Positions 24,704 to 33,918 of a stretch of DNA of 64,000 nt are shown here, in pieces. The stretch is from Tistrella mobilis. GTDB taxonomy: Bacteria; Pseudomonadota; Alphaproteobacteria; Tistrellales; Tistrellaceae. The notes beneath the pieces are model-generated. The model searched no databases. It was not told the DNA's origin and worked only from the letters and a program-made list of their open reading frames with translations. Location: NCBI RefSeq assembly GCF_041468085.1, contig NZ_CP121017.1, forward strand, positions 4,561,501 through 4,625,500, in the 5' to 3' direction. The first letter of the stretch is position 1, and the number at the start of each line of letters is the position of its first letter. The position numbers were made by a program, and so were the translations under genes.

Positions 24704-26003
24704 CGGGCAGGGTCCTGATGGCGGCGCGGACAAGGCGCAGAAAGGTCTGGGTGCCGACCGCAAGCACGGGGGTCGCATTGGCGCCGCCCGTATCGTACAG
24801 CAGCCGGGCCATGGCCGGCACGTCGTCGTGGTCGATCGGTCCCCGAAGCGGTGCCTCCAGCCCCTGCCCCAGCCGGGCCGCCAGCCGGCGATGCACGGCT
24901 GCGCCGTGGACCAGCGGCCCGCGGCGCCCCTGAAGCACCACCGCTTGCGTGGGCAGCCCGGCGCCTGCAAGCGTATCGACCAACCCGTCGACATCCTTGT
25001 CGTCGGTGACCGAGAGCAAAACCCGCCAGCCTGTATCCGCCAGTCGGGCCAGGCGGCCGGCATCGAGGCTCGCCGCCTGCACGGCCGCTTCCCACCCGAT
25101 CTCGCGTCCATCCCCGGTCATCATCCGCCCCCAGGACGGCACCGAAGCGGCCATCCGGTCCAGCGCCGCCGCGATCCCGGGCGTCGTGGGGTCGATGCCA
25201 TCAGCTGCAAGCGCCGCATGGGCCAGTGCCAGATCCTGGCGCAGCCAGCCCGGCCGGTCATCCGCCGCATCCGGCGGGAGGGCCGGAACCACCAGGGCGT
25301 TTGCAGGGTGGATGCCCGCCGCCTGCCCGGCCGTGGCGGCGGCAGCGGTCAGGATGGTGCAGCCGCAGCGCCTGCGGATGTCGAGCTTCTCGGCCGCGAC
25401 ATCGGCCAGCGTCGGGCCCAGCCGGTCCAGATGCTCGGGCAGGATCGCGGTCACCACCCCGATTCGCGCCCGAAGCCGGCCGGCCTCGTCATGGGCCGCC
25501 CCCCGGCCGGTCTCGATCACCAGCCGCCCGGCCCCGGTTTCCCTGGCATGCGCTAGGGCGATGGCCAGGAACTGGCCGAAAGGCGACAGCGCCTCGCCCG
25601 AGGGCAGGCGCGCCGCCAGTGCCTCGACCTGCGGGGCAAGCGCCGCATGATGGCGCAGGAAATCTTCCCCCCTGATCACCGCACCATCCAGCCGGATGCG
25701 GTCGAGTGCGGTGGTCTCCTCGGGCGAGGTGAAAAGCAGGGTCCGACGACCTGCCGCCGTCTCGCCTGCCGCGATCAACCGGGCGGTACTGCCTTTGCCC
25801 TTGGATCCCGTGACCAGGATCACCCGGTCCGGATCGGGCATCAGCCCGGCGGCGGCGATCAGCCCCAGCAGCCGGTGCGGCCGGCGCAGATCGCGATCGA
25901 AGCCCGGCTTCGTCGGGCGTGCCGCCATGGCACCGGCATAGATCGCATCCAGCGCCCGGCCGATTGCAGGATCGAGGTCTGGTATGGCACCAAAGCCGGG
26001 CAA
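24681..26003 (-). CDS. Mur-ligase-family ATP-dependent ligase (FolC-like paralogue)
   Basis: An uncharacterised amide-bond ligase of about 440 residues. The P-loop is VTGSKGKGSTARLI. The central domain has LVIETGRGA and VVTAILPEHLDRLGPTLADVAAEK, a variant of the FolC/cyanophycin-synthetase pattern with LPEH in place of the FolC GLDH. The C-terminal domain carries LLSVTDDKDVDGLVDTL. The start is uncertain. ATG 25928 would cut into the first conserved helix, so TTG 26003 is chosen from alignment logic, although it lacks a clear ribosome site and follows the trxA terminator immediately. It overlaps the cyclase-fusion gene by 23 bases, implying a functional pair. Genuine folC is elsewhere in the window, so a different substrate is likely. 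Confidence 0.65.
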   Translation of the reverse strand: MPGFGAIPDLDPAIGRALDAIYAGAMAARPTKPGFDRDLRRPHRLLGLIAAAGLMPDPDRVILVTGSKGKGSTARLIAAGETAAGRRTLLFTSPEETTALDRIRLDGAVIRGEDFLRHHAALAPQVEALAARLPSGEALSPFGQFLAIALAHARETGAGRLVIETGRGAAHDEAGRLRARIGVVTAILPEHLDRLGPTLADVAAEKLDIRRRCGCTILTAAAATAGQAAGIHPANALVVPALPPDAADDRPGWLRQDLALAHAALAADGIDPTTPGIAAALDRMAASVPSWGRMMTGDGREIGWEAAVQAASLDAGRLARLADTGWRVLLSVTDDKDVDGLVDTLAGAGLPTQAVVLQGRRGPLVHGAAVHRRLAARLGQGLEAPLRGPIDHDDVPAMARLLYDTGGANATPVLAVGTQTFLRLVRAAIRTLPDARSSSP

Positions 26004-26008
26004 AACAA

Positions 26009-26040
26009 GGCCCGCACCGTCCCCGGGGACAGTGCGGGCC
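26009..26040 (-). terminator. Terminator after trxA
   Basis: A near-perfect inverted repeat of about 15 bp per arm (GGCCCGCAC and its complement outermost), followed on the minus strand by TTGTTTT. It ends the trxA transcript, though some readthrough into the Mur-ligase gene is likely. Confidence 0.75.
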
Positions 26041-26074
26041 TCGATATCGGTTCCGGCTGGGCCGGAAGCGGAGG

Positions 26075-26398
26075 TCAGCCGACGACCGACTTGATCCACT
26101 TCGCCAGATCGCTCTTCTGCATCGCGCCGACCTTGGTGGCCGCAATCTGGCCGCCCTTGAAGACCATCAGGGTCGGGATGCCGCGCACACCGTACTTGGA
26201 CGGGGTCTGCGGGTTGTGGTCGATGTTCAGCTTGGCAATGGTGACCTTGCCGTCGAATTCCTTCGACAGGTCCTCCAGCGCCGGAGCGATCATCCGGCAG
26301 GGGCCGCACCACTCGGCCCAGTAATCGACCAGGACGGGCGTTTCGGACTTCAGCACATCCTGCTCGAACGAGCTGTCGGTGACGGTGGCGATGGCCAT
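26075..26398 (-). CDS. trxA: Thioredoxin
   Basis: A 107-residue cytoplasmic disulfide reductase. The active site WCGPCR sits in VLVDYWAEWCGPCRMIAP near residue 33, and the cis-Pro loop is RGIPTLMVFKGG. Length and sequence correspond to classical thioredoxin 1. It lies downstream of addA in the usual alphaproteobacterial order (tsaE-amgK-murU-addBA-trxA), after a 165-base gap. A terminator follows its stop. Confidence 0.96.
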   Translation of the reverse strand: MAIATVTDSSFEQDVLKSETPVLVDYWAEWCGPCRMIAPALEDLSKEFDGKVTIAKLNIDHNPQTPSKYGVRGIPTLMVFKGGQIAATKVGAMQKSDLAKWIKSVVG

Positions 26399-26562
26399 GG
26401 GAGTTGTCCCCTCAAATCGTGAGCGGCCGCGGAGGCCGGCGGAAGCCGGCATGACGAGGCCGGCGGGCGCGCTTGGCTCAATGTAGAAAGCCACGGGGAG
26501 ACGGTCAAGCACACCGACCTTTGCACCGGATGCACGGCGGCAATCCGTGGATCGGGTGCAAT

Positions 26563-29500
26563 TCAACCTCGACGTTCCGTCGGGTCGCCGGCATCCGGAT
26601 CCGGAGCCCATCGGTCGAGCAGATCGTCCGGCAGATGCATCAGGGACGGCCCGTCCGTCCAGACCAGCGCCGTCTCCACCCGACGGCCGGGGTAGATCCG
26701 GCGCAGAACTGCCCGATAAGCGGCCATCTGGCGCAGGTAGTGCCGGGCCACCCGGACCGGGTCGGACGGCGGTGGCCGGTCGGTCTTGTAGTCCACCACC
26801 AGCACACGATCCTCCGCAATCAACAGCCGGTCGACCGCGCCCGAGATCACGCGGGACCCGATCACCGCGCCCAGCGGTACCTCGGCGCGCGAGCCCGGCC
26901 CGAAGATCGGCGCGAAATCCGGATGCGTCAGCACCGCCTCCACCTCCGCCGCCAGCGGCGCCACCTCGTCGGGGGCGAGGCCATGGGCGGGGGCCGCCAG
27001 GAAACGGCGGGCGGCGTCGGCGCGGACGGCCGGGTCCAGATCCGGCAGCACCTGCAAGAGACGGTGGACCAGCCGGCCGCGGCGGAAGTGACGCACGCCG
27101 GCATCACCCAATGGCGATCGGGCCGGCGGCGGATCGTCATCGGGCCGCGACGGCGCCAGAGGCCGCGACGGCACCGGTTCGGGCGGCAGGCCCCGATCGG
27201 GATGCAGCGCCGGCGGCAGGCCGACCGCCGCCATCTCGGGCCCCGCCGCCTCGACGGATCCTGGTGTCGCCGGGCCATCCTGCGGGCAGGTGAGCCGCCA
27301 GCCTGGACCGGCAATACCTCCCGGCAGTGCCATCTCAGACGGTTCCGCCATTCCCGCCAGCGCCCCCTGAACCAGGGCATACCAGCTGTCCGCAGGGGCA
27401 TCGGGCTTGCCGTGCCAGCCGCAGACATAAAGCCGGTCGGCCGCCCGCGTCATGGCGACGTAAAGCAACCGGCGGTATTCCTGCCGGTCTTCCATCGCCG
27501 TCGCCGCCTGGGCATCACGCACCATGTCGGAGACATCGGCCGACCCGGGCGAGATCAGCAGCATCGGCGCCGGATCCTCCAGCCAGACCGGTCCCGCCGG
27601 GGGGCGCGGCAGGCGGATGGTATCTGGCAGAAACACCACCGGCGCCTGCAGCCCCTTGGCGCCGTGCACGGTCATGATCCGGACCTCGTCGCGGCCCTGC
27701 TCCAGGTCGCGCTTCACCTCCACGGCGCTCCGCCCGACCCAGGCGAGGAAACCTTCCAGGCTCGGCGGCTCGGTCTGCTCGAAAGCCAGCGCCAGGTTCA
27801 GGAACTCGTCGATCGCGTCCTCGGCCTCGGGGCCGAGCCGCGCCACCAGCCGCTGCCGCCCCCCCTGGGCCGCCAGCAGATCGGCGTAAAAGTCATAGGG
27901 CCCCATGCGGTCGGCCGCGCGAGCCAGCTTCGACAGGGTCTCTGCCGCCGCGCGAAGCACGGCGTCGCCGTGGGCGCGCTCCCGCAGGGCGCGGATCAGC
28001 GGCATCCGGCCGTCGGAGGTCCGACGATCGACCGCCGCCCGGTAGAGCGCCGCCTCGTCGAGGCCGATGATCGGCCCCTTGAGCACCGCCGCCAGCGTCA
28101 GATCGTCCTCGGGCAGCAGCAGTGCGCGCCCCAGGGCGACCAGGTCGGCAACCGCGATCTGCTCAATCAACGCCATCCGGTCCACACCCGCCACCGGCAC
28201 GCCTGCAACCTTCAGCGCCCGCGCCATGCGGCCGACGAAGGCGTTGCGGCGCTGAACCAGGATCAGCACATCACCGGCCCGGACCGGGCGGCCCTGCGCC
28301 TCCAGCATCTCGCCCTCGTCCAGCCAGCGGCGGATCGTGCCGGCGATGGCATCCGCCACCCGCCCCATCGGGTCGTCCTGGGGCTCGCGCACCACCGGCG
28401 CCACCCAGGCATCGTCCGGATCCAGCTTCTCGGCCACCGCCAGCGGCCAGACCTCCACCACGCCGGCCTGACCAATGCGCGCCGCCTCGTGCCGCAGGGC
28501 CTGGCCGGGTTCGACCACACCATCGGCCGCCGGCTGGCGCGCGAAGACGGCGTCCACCGCATCCAGCACCGCGCGCACCGACCGGAAGGACTGGCGAAGT
28601 TCAACCGGACGCCAGCCGCGCGCGGCACCGGTCACCCGGGCCGCAAAAAAGGCCTGCATGCGCTTGAAGCCGGCGGGGTCCGCGCGCTGGAAGCGGTAGA
28701 TCGACTGCTTGGGATCCCCCACCGCGAAGACGGTCCGCGCCAGCGGCATGCCGTCCGCATCGCTGCCTGCCTGCTCGTGGACCGCACCGTCACCGGCGAA
28801 GAACTCCTCGGTCAGCCGCTCGACCACCTTCCACTGTTCAGGGCTCGTGTCCTGGGCCTCGTCGAGCAGCAGGTGCATGATGCCGCCATCGAGCTTGTAG
28901 AGCACCCAGGGCGCAATGCCCGGTGTGTCCAGCAACCGCCCGGCCCCCAGAATCAGATCGTCGTAATCGAGCCGTGCCCGGATGCGCTTCTGCGCCTCGT
29001 AAAGCGCCGCCAGCCGGTGCCCCACGCGGAGCAGCGCCACCGAGGCGGCAACCGTCGCAGCCGCGCGGCGCTGATCCTCCAGCTCCACCATCCGGTCCTG
29101 CTCACGGCGAAGTGCCGCAAAGGCCGCCGGAGCCGCTTCCTGGGTCGCCTTGACCATCAGCCGGGCACGCGGCTTGCGCTCGGCGGTCATGGTCGCGCTC
29201 AATCGATCCTCGAAGCGGGTGACCCGCTCATCCTCGCCGGCTGCCAGCCAGCCGGCCAGCGCCCGGCCGCGCACGACGTCATCCTTGCCGGAAGACGCGA
29301 CCAGCGCCTCGGCGGCGGCCTTGAGCCCGACCTCGTCATAGCCGCCCGGGGCGCAGGCGGCCGCCAGTTCGCTTTCGGGCGTGGCCCGTGGATCAAGGTC
29401 GTGGACCGCCGCCACCCGCCGGCAGGCGGCCTCCAGCGATCCCGCGGCGGCCACGATCCGGCCCAGCCTGTGGCGTTCGCCGATCACCGTGGCCATCAGC

Positions 29501-30054
29501 CCGGCGAAGGCTTCGGCATCGAACAGGGTCGCCAGCCGGTCGACCGCCGCCCCCAGTTCGGCATCGCCCGCCGCCTCGGCGAACAGCCGCTCGCGGGCCG
29601 TGGCGATCAGTTCGGCCGCATCGCGCTCGTCCATCAGTTCGAAATGCGGCGGCAGCCCGGCTTCCAGCGGAAAGCGCCGCAGCAGCGACTGGCAGAGCGA
29701 ATGAATGGTCTGGATGTTCATGCCGCCCGGCGTGTCGAGCAGCCGCGCGAACAACCGCCGTGCCGTGGCGAGTTCCGACACGGCCGGCCTCCGCCCGAGC
29801 AATGCAAAAAGCTCGTCCGTCAGCAGCCCGGCATCCGCCGTCGCCCAGCGCGCCAGGCGGCCCGACAGACGGAGTGCCATCTCCGCCGCCGCGGCCTTGG
29901 TGAAGGTGATGCACAGGATCCGCTCGGGCGCGGCCCCGGCCAGCATGAGCCGCAGCACGCGGTCGGTCAGCACCTTGGTCTTGCCGGTCCCGGCCGAGGC
30001 CCCCACCCAGACTGAGAGGGCGGGATCGGCGGCGATCGCCTGTTCCCGGCTCAT
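26563..30054 (-). CDS. addA: Double-strand break repair helicase-nuclease AddA
   Basis: The UvrD/Rep-type helicase and nuclease subunit of the AddAB complex that resects double-strand DNA ends for RecA. The 1163-residue protein has the Walker A motif GASAGTGKTKVLTDRV near residue 25, ITFTKAAAAEM, the Walker B region LLDEAQDTSPEQW, GDPKQSIYRFQRAD and VMTVHGAKGLQAPVV (written here as IMTVHGAKGLQAP). Near the C-terminus the RecB-type nuclease site is VLVVDYKTDRPP. The start at 30054 overlaps the addB stop by 4 bases (ATGA), giving strong coupling. An in-frame start 8 codons upstream would extend into addB. Confidence 0.95.
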   Translation of the reverse strand: MSREQAIAADPALSVWVGASAGTGKTKVLTDRVLRLMLAGAAPERILCITFTKAAAAEMALRLSGRLARWATADAGLLTDELFALLGRRPAVSELATARRLFARLLDTPGGMNIQTIHSLCQSLLRRFPLEAGLPPHFELMDERDAAELIATARERLFAEAAGDAELGAAVDRLATLFDAEAFAGLMATVIGERHRLGRIVAAAGSLEAACRRVAAVHDLDPRATPESELAAACAPGGYDEVGLKAAAEALVASSGKDDVVRGRALAGWLAAGEDERVTRFEDRLSATMTAERKPRARLMVKATQEAAPAAFAALRREQDRMVELEDQRRAAATVAASVALLRVGHRLAALYEAQKRIRARLDYDDLILGAGRLLDTPGIAPWVLYKLDGGIMHLLLDEAQDTSPEQWKVVERLTEEFFAGDGAVHEQAGSDADGMPLARTVFAVGDPKQSIYRFQRADPAGFKRMQAFFAARVTGAARGWRPVELRQSFRSVRAVLDAVDAVFARQPAADGVVEPGQALRHEAARIGQAGVVEVWPLAVAEKLDPDDAWVAPVVREPQDDPMGRVADAIAGTIRRWLDEGEMLEAQGRPVRAGDVLILVQRRNAFVGRMARALKVAGVPVAGVDRMALIEQIAVADLVALGRALLLPEDDLTLAAVLKGPIIGLDEAALYRAAVDRRTSDGRMPLIRALRERAHGDAVLRAAAETLSKLARAADRMGPYDFYADLLAAQGGRQRLVARLGPEAEDAIDEFLNLALAFEQTEPPSLEGFLAWVGRSAVEVKRDLEQGRDEVRIMTVHGAKGLQAPVVFLPDTIRLPRPPAGPVWLEDPAPMLLISPGSADVSDMVRDAQAATAMEDRQEYRRLLYVAMTRAADRLYVCGWHGKPDAPADSWYALVQGALAGMAEPSEMALPGGIAGPGWRLTCPQDGPATPGSVEAAGPEMAAVGLPPALHPDRGLPPEPVPSRPLAPSRPDDDPPPARSPLGDAGVRHFRRGRLVHRLLQVLPDLDPAVRADAARRFLAAPAHGLAPDEVAPLAAEVEAVLTHPDFAPIFGPGSRAEVPLGAVIGSRVISGAVDRLLIAEDRVLVVDYKTDRPPPSDPVRVARHYLRQMAAYRAVLRRIYPGRRVETALVWTDGPSLMHLPDDLLDRWAPDPDAGDPTERRG

Positions 30055-33000
30055 GCCTCGTCCTCCCCTGCCTGCCATTCCTGCACCCGGGCGAGATGGA
30101 CGTAATCCGAGTAGCGCGGGGCCGCCCAGGCACGCGGCCGGGCATGGTAGGGCTGGTCGGGCTGGTCGAAAGCGGTAATCAGCCGCACGAGCCCCGCCGC
30201 CGCGTCATCGATCAGTGCCCGGGCGTCTCCGCCGGGCTTGAGCACGAAGCGCTGTTCGCCGGCCGGCCGCCGGCCCGACAGCCGCCAGAAGGCCAGTTCC
30301 GACACGGTTGCCCCCGGCACGCCTGCGAACCCGCCGCGATCCAGGATGGCCGCTTCCAGCGGCAGCTGCGGCGCCAGCCCGCGCTGCACCTCCTTGGCCG
30401 AAGGCGGCGCGCCGGTCTTGTAATCGATGATCGCAAAGGATCCGTCGGGCAGCCGGTCGATCCGGTCGGCGATCGCCGACAGCACGAAACGCCCCCCCGG
30501 GGCCTCGAAGGCCAGTTCGCCGCGGATCTCGGTCAGGGTGGCGGAGATATGGGCGCGGCGGGCACGTTCGATGCCGGTGAACCAGGCGGCGATACGCTCG
30601 AAGCGCGGCCACCAGAAGGCCAGCACCGCAGGCGGCAGGCGCAGCTCTTCCGTGACCTGCCGCCCCAGCGTCAGCAGGCGCTCACCCGCATCCTCGGGCA
30701 GGGCGGCCGGTGCCGGGGCCTGTTCGCGCAGGAACCGGTCCAGCACCGCATGGATGAAGCGACCGCGCTCGGCGGCACCCGGATCGGCATCCACCGGATC
30801 CAGCGCCTCCAGCCCCAGCACATGGCGGGCATAGACCGCGTAAGGGTCGCGCATCAGGGTCTCGATCTGGGTGACCGATAGCCGGCGCGGCCGCCGGTCG
30901 ACCGGCGGCACCGGCGCGGGCGGGCCCGGGCGCGGGCCCGGCTCCACCATGTCCAGCGCCCGGGCCCAGCCGATGAGCGGCACCGCCGCCCGTGCCGCCG
31001 TCTCGGCCCGGGCGAGACCGGCACCGGCAATCACCGCATCCAGCCTGAGCAGCCAGCGCGACGGTACGGTCGGCGTGCCGTCCACCTTGGCCGAGCGGGT
31101 GACCATCACATTGGGACTTGAGAGCAGGGCCCAGGCATCATGCGCGGACAGGCCGATCCGCCGCTCGGCCGGCGGGAAGCCCGCCTGGCGGCGCATGGCC
31201 GGGCTGAGCCAGGGGTCGGGGCCCGGATCACGCGGCCAGTCGCCCTCGTTCATCGCCCCCAGAATGACCAGATCGGCCGAGAGCAGGCGCGCCTCCAGCG
31301 GGCCCAGCACCTGCAGCCGGGGATGGCTGCGCCAGCGCGGCCTGAGCGTGCGTTCCGCCAGCAGGGCCGAGAGCAGGGCCGGATAGCGCGCGGTCGGCAC
31401 ATCGCCCAGAACACCCGCCTCGTCGCGCAACTCCGCCAGCGCCTGCATCAGCGCCTCGCCGGCCTCGCCGCGCCAGAGCCGTTCGGCGCCGGTCTCCGGC
31501 AGGGCCGCCGTGCCGCCCGCGGCCATCGCCTCGGCAAGATCCGCGGCCGCCACCTCGGCCAGCGCCTCGGCCGCAGCGACATGGGCATCGAGCAGGGCAT
31601 CGAACGGCGCCTCGCCTGCCGTCATCGCCGCGGCGAAATCCCCGACACACGCCTCCAGCCGGTCGATCCAGGGACCGAGTTCCGCAGCCGCCAGGCGGAT
31701 GCGCCCGGCATCGCGCGCGCCCTCATCCGCCAGGGCGCCGTCCAGGGCTGCGCGAAGCCCGGCGATATCGGCCGCCGGCCGCGGCCCCCGCAGCAGGGTT
31801 CGTTCGAGCAGCCGCCCGCCCGCCCGGAACCGCCCGGGCGGCAGGCCGCCACCCGCCAGCGGATGCTTGACCAGCGCCAGCAGCGGCACGGGCGCCATGC
31901 GCTCGGCGGCGGCACGGGCGATCAGGTCCAGGAACACGGCAGGCCCCGATGTCATCAACGGCCGGCCGGCACTGTCGTCGATATCCAGCCCCCAGCGGCG
32001 GAGTTCCCCGGTCACCCGGCGGGCGAGACGACGGTCGGGGGTGACCAGCATCGCGGTCCTGCCGGGTACTTCCAGCGTCTCGCGCAGGGCGAGCGCGATC
32101 GCCGTCGCCTCGGTTCGCGGATCCGGCGCCTCCAGCCGGGTCAGCCCCTCCAGCGCCGCCACCCGGACATGGGAGAGATCGGCCCAGCGGTCGGTGGTCT
32201 CCGCCGGTCGGAAGGCCTCGGTCAGCAGCACCCGCCGGTCGCGGCCGGCACGGGCCGCGGCCGCCGGCACACCCGGCCACACCGGTATGGCCGCGGCCGT
32301 CAGGCCCAGTTCGTCGAGCAGACGGGTCAGGCCGTGCTGCGGATGGGTCGGGTCCTGGCGGATGGCGGCCCGGGTGTCCTCGTCCGGGCTCTCGTCCAGC
32401 GCGGGCAGCACCACCGCCCCATTCGGCAGGCGGGCAATCACCCGGATCAGCGCCCGGGTCGCCGCCTGACTGCCGGTCGATCCGGCAACGATCACCGGAT
32501 CGACCGGCGGATCGGCCTCCAGCCGCGCCGCCTCGGCCCGGATCAGCCGGTTACGGCGGTCAATGGCGTCGATCGCGCCGGATTCAGCCAGGATCGCAGG
32601 CCAGAAGCGGCGGACGATGTCGACGAAGGCCAGCACTTCCTGCCAATGCTTCGCATAGGCGTCCGGTACCAGCCGGTCCAGACAGGCAAGATCCACATCC
32701 TCGACCAGCGCTTCGTCGAGCAGTCTGGCCAGCGCATCAGCCAGCCGCGCCGCCTCGTCGAGCGTCAGGGCCTGGCCATGATCCCGGGCGCTCCAGCGCT
32801 CGATCAGCCGCGCCAGCCGCAGCCGGCGGGCCAGCGGCGACATCGCCGGCGGCAGGTCCAGAATGTCGGCGGCACTCCCGGGATCCCCGGCCTCCGCCAG
32901 CATCAGCTCTTCGGCCTCGACATCGCCGAGCGGCTTCAGCCGCGGCAGCAAGGCCGCCTCGCCATCGGCGGCGATCAGGAAGGCCCGGGCCAGTTCGTCG

Positions 33001-33146
33001 ATCGCGCGCCGGGTCGGCAGCAGCACGGTCATCCGCCCCAGCCGCTCAGGATCGCCATCGGCGGCAGCGATCAGCCCGCGGGCCAGCGCGTCCAGGAAGC
33101 CGGTCCCGGCCGGGATGCGCCAGACCCCTTGCGGCCAGCGGGCCAT
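30051..33146 (-). CDS. addB: Double-strand break repair protein AddB
   Basis: Partner subunit of AddA, alphaproteobacterial type, 1031 residues. The N-terminal part resembles a helicase that has lost its ATPase motif (FLDALARGLIAAA and VLLPTRRAIDELARAF). The C-terminal RecB-like nuclease domain contains GRFIHAVLDRFL, then FAIIDYKTGAPPSAKEV, and GLAPQLPLEAAIL. It starts at 33146, 4 bases after the murU stop, and overlaps addA by 4 bases at the other end. Frames upstream of 33146 give non-conserved sequence. Confidence 0.94.
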   Translation of the reverse strand: MARWPQGVWRIPAGTGFLDALARGLIAAADGDPERLGRMTVLLPTRRAIDELARAFLIAADGEAALLPRLKPLGDVEAEELMLAEAGDPGSAADILDLPPAMSPLARRLRLARLIERWSARDHGQALTLDEAARLADALARLLDEALVEDVDLACLDRLVPDAYAKHWQEVLAFVDIVRRFWPAILAESGAIDAIDRRNRLIRAEAARLEADPPVDPVIVAGSTGSQAATRALIRVIARLPNGAVVLPALDESPDEDTRAAIRQDPTHPQHGLTRLLDELGLTAAAIPVWPGVPAAAARAGRDRRVLLTEAFRPAETTDRWADLSHVRVAALEGLTRLEAPDPRTEATAIALALRETLEVPGRTAMLVTPDRRLARRVTGELRRWGLDIDDSAGRPLMTSGPAVFLDLIARAAAERMAPVPLLALVKHPLAGGGLPPGRFRAGGRLLERTLLRGPRPAADIAGLRAALDGALADEGARDAGRIRLAAAELGPWIDRLEACVGDFAAAMTAGEAPFDALLDAHVAAAEALAEVAAADLAEAMAAGGTAALPETGAERLWRGEAGEALMQALAELRDEAGVLGDVPTARYPALLSALLAERTLRPRWRSHPRLQVLGPLEARLLSADLVILGAMNEGDWPRDPGPDPWLSPAMRRQAGFPPAERRIGLSAHDAWALLSSPNVMVTRSAKVDGTPTVPSRWLLRLDAVIAGAGLARAETAARAAVPLIGWARALDMVEPGPRPGPPAPVPPVDRRPRRLSVTQIETLMRDPYAVYARHVLGLEALDPVDADPGAAERGRFIHAVLDRFLREQAPAPAALPEDAGERLLTLGRQVTEELRLPPAVLAFWWPRFERIAAWFTGIERARRAHISATLTEIRGELAFEAPGGRFVLSAIADRIDRLPDGSFAIIDYKTGAPPSAKEVQRGLAPQLPLEAAILDRGGFAGVPGATVSELAFWRLSGRRPAGEQRFVLKPGGDARALIDDAAAGLVRLITAFDQPDQPYHARPRAWAAPRYSDYVHLARVQEWQAGEDEA

Positions 33147-33150
33147 GGCC

Positions 33151-33918
33151 TCAGCCGATCCGGTCGTACCGACCGCGGACCACCCGGTCGGCCAGCCGGA
33201 CCGCGTCGGGCGTACCCACCGCGACGAAGGCGCCGTCATGGACCACGCCGTATAGCCGCTCGCGCTCGATCGCCCGATCGAACAGCAGGTTCAGCGAGAA
33301 TTTTCCCGCGGGCGCATCCTTGAACAGCGCCGGGCTCAGGATCTGCAGACCGGAATAGAGGAAGGGGGCGACCTCGCGCTCGCGCCGACGACGCAGACGT
33401 CCGGTCTGGTCCATCACGAAATCACCGGTGCCGCCGACGCTCAGCGCATAGGGCATCGGCACCAGCAGCAGCAGTGCGTCCATCCGCTCGGGATCGAAGG
33501 CGCGGGCCAGCACCTCGGCCGCGGGCGTCGGGCCGTTCAGAAGCAGCTGATCGGCATTGCTGACGAAGAAGGGCGCATCGCCCAGCAGCGGCAGCGCCTT
33601 CGCCACGCCGCCGCCGGTTTCCAGCAGGTCGTCCTCGTGGCTTTCCAGCAGCTCGACCCCGGCCGGCAGCCGCGGACGTACCGCGTCCAGATGGGCACGC
33701 ACCTGATCGGCATAATGGTGAGTGTTCACCACGATCCGGCGGACACCGGTCTCGGTCAGCCGGTCCAGCGTCCAGTCGATCAGGGGCCGGTCGGCCACCT
33801 CCACCAGCGGCTTGGGGCGGGTTTCAGTCAGGGGCCGCATGCGGGTGCCGAGCCCTGCCGCCAGCACCATGGCCGTCCGGGGTGCGCCGGCAAAGCGGGT
33901 GGGATCGGTCGTGGTCAT
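33151..33918 (-). CDS. murU: N-acetylmuramate alpha-1-phosphate uridylyltransferase
   Basis: A 255-residue nucleotidyltransferase that makes UDP-MurNAc from MurNAc-1-phosphate in the peptidoglycan recycling route that bypasses de novo synthesis. The GT-A pyrophosphorylase signature is AMVLAAGLGTRMRPLT, then RPKPLVEVADRPLIDW, and DDLLETGGGVAKALPLLG with FFVSNADQLL. Its partner kinase amgK lies directly upstream with a 4-base ATGA overlap. AAGGAG is 8 bases before the start. Assignment to MurU rather than a generic sugar-1-phosphate nucleotidyltransferase rests on this pairing. Confidence 0.88.
   Translation of the reverse strand: MTTTDPTRFAGAPRTAMVLAAGLGTRMRPLTETRPKPLVEVADRPLIDWTLDRLTETGVRRIVVNTHHYADQVRAHLDAVRPRLPAGVELLESHEDDLLETGGGVAKALPLLGDAPFFVSNADQLLLNGPTPAAEVLARAFDPERMDALLLLVPMPYALSVGGTGDFVMDQTGRLRRRREREVAPFLYSGLQILSPALFKDAPAGKFSLNLLFDRAIERERLYGVVHDGAFVAVGTPDAVRLADRVVRGRYDRIG

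Noticed and set aside
26473-30015. Plus-strand open frame of about 1180 codons opposite addA
   Set aside because: It is the complementary-strand shadow of addA, rich in Arg, His, Gln and Pro, with no recognisable domain.
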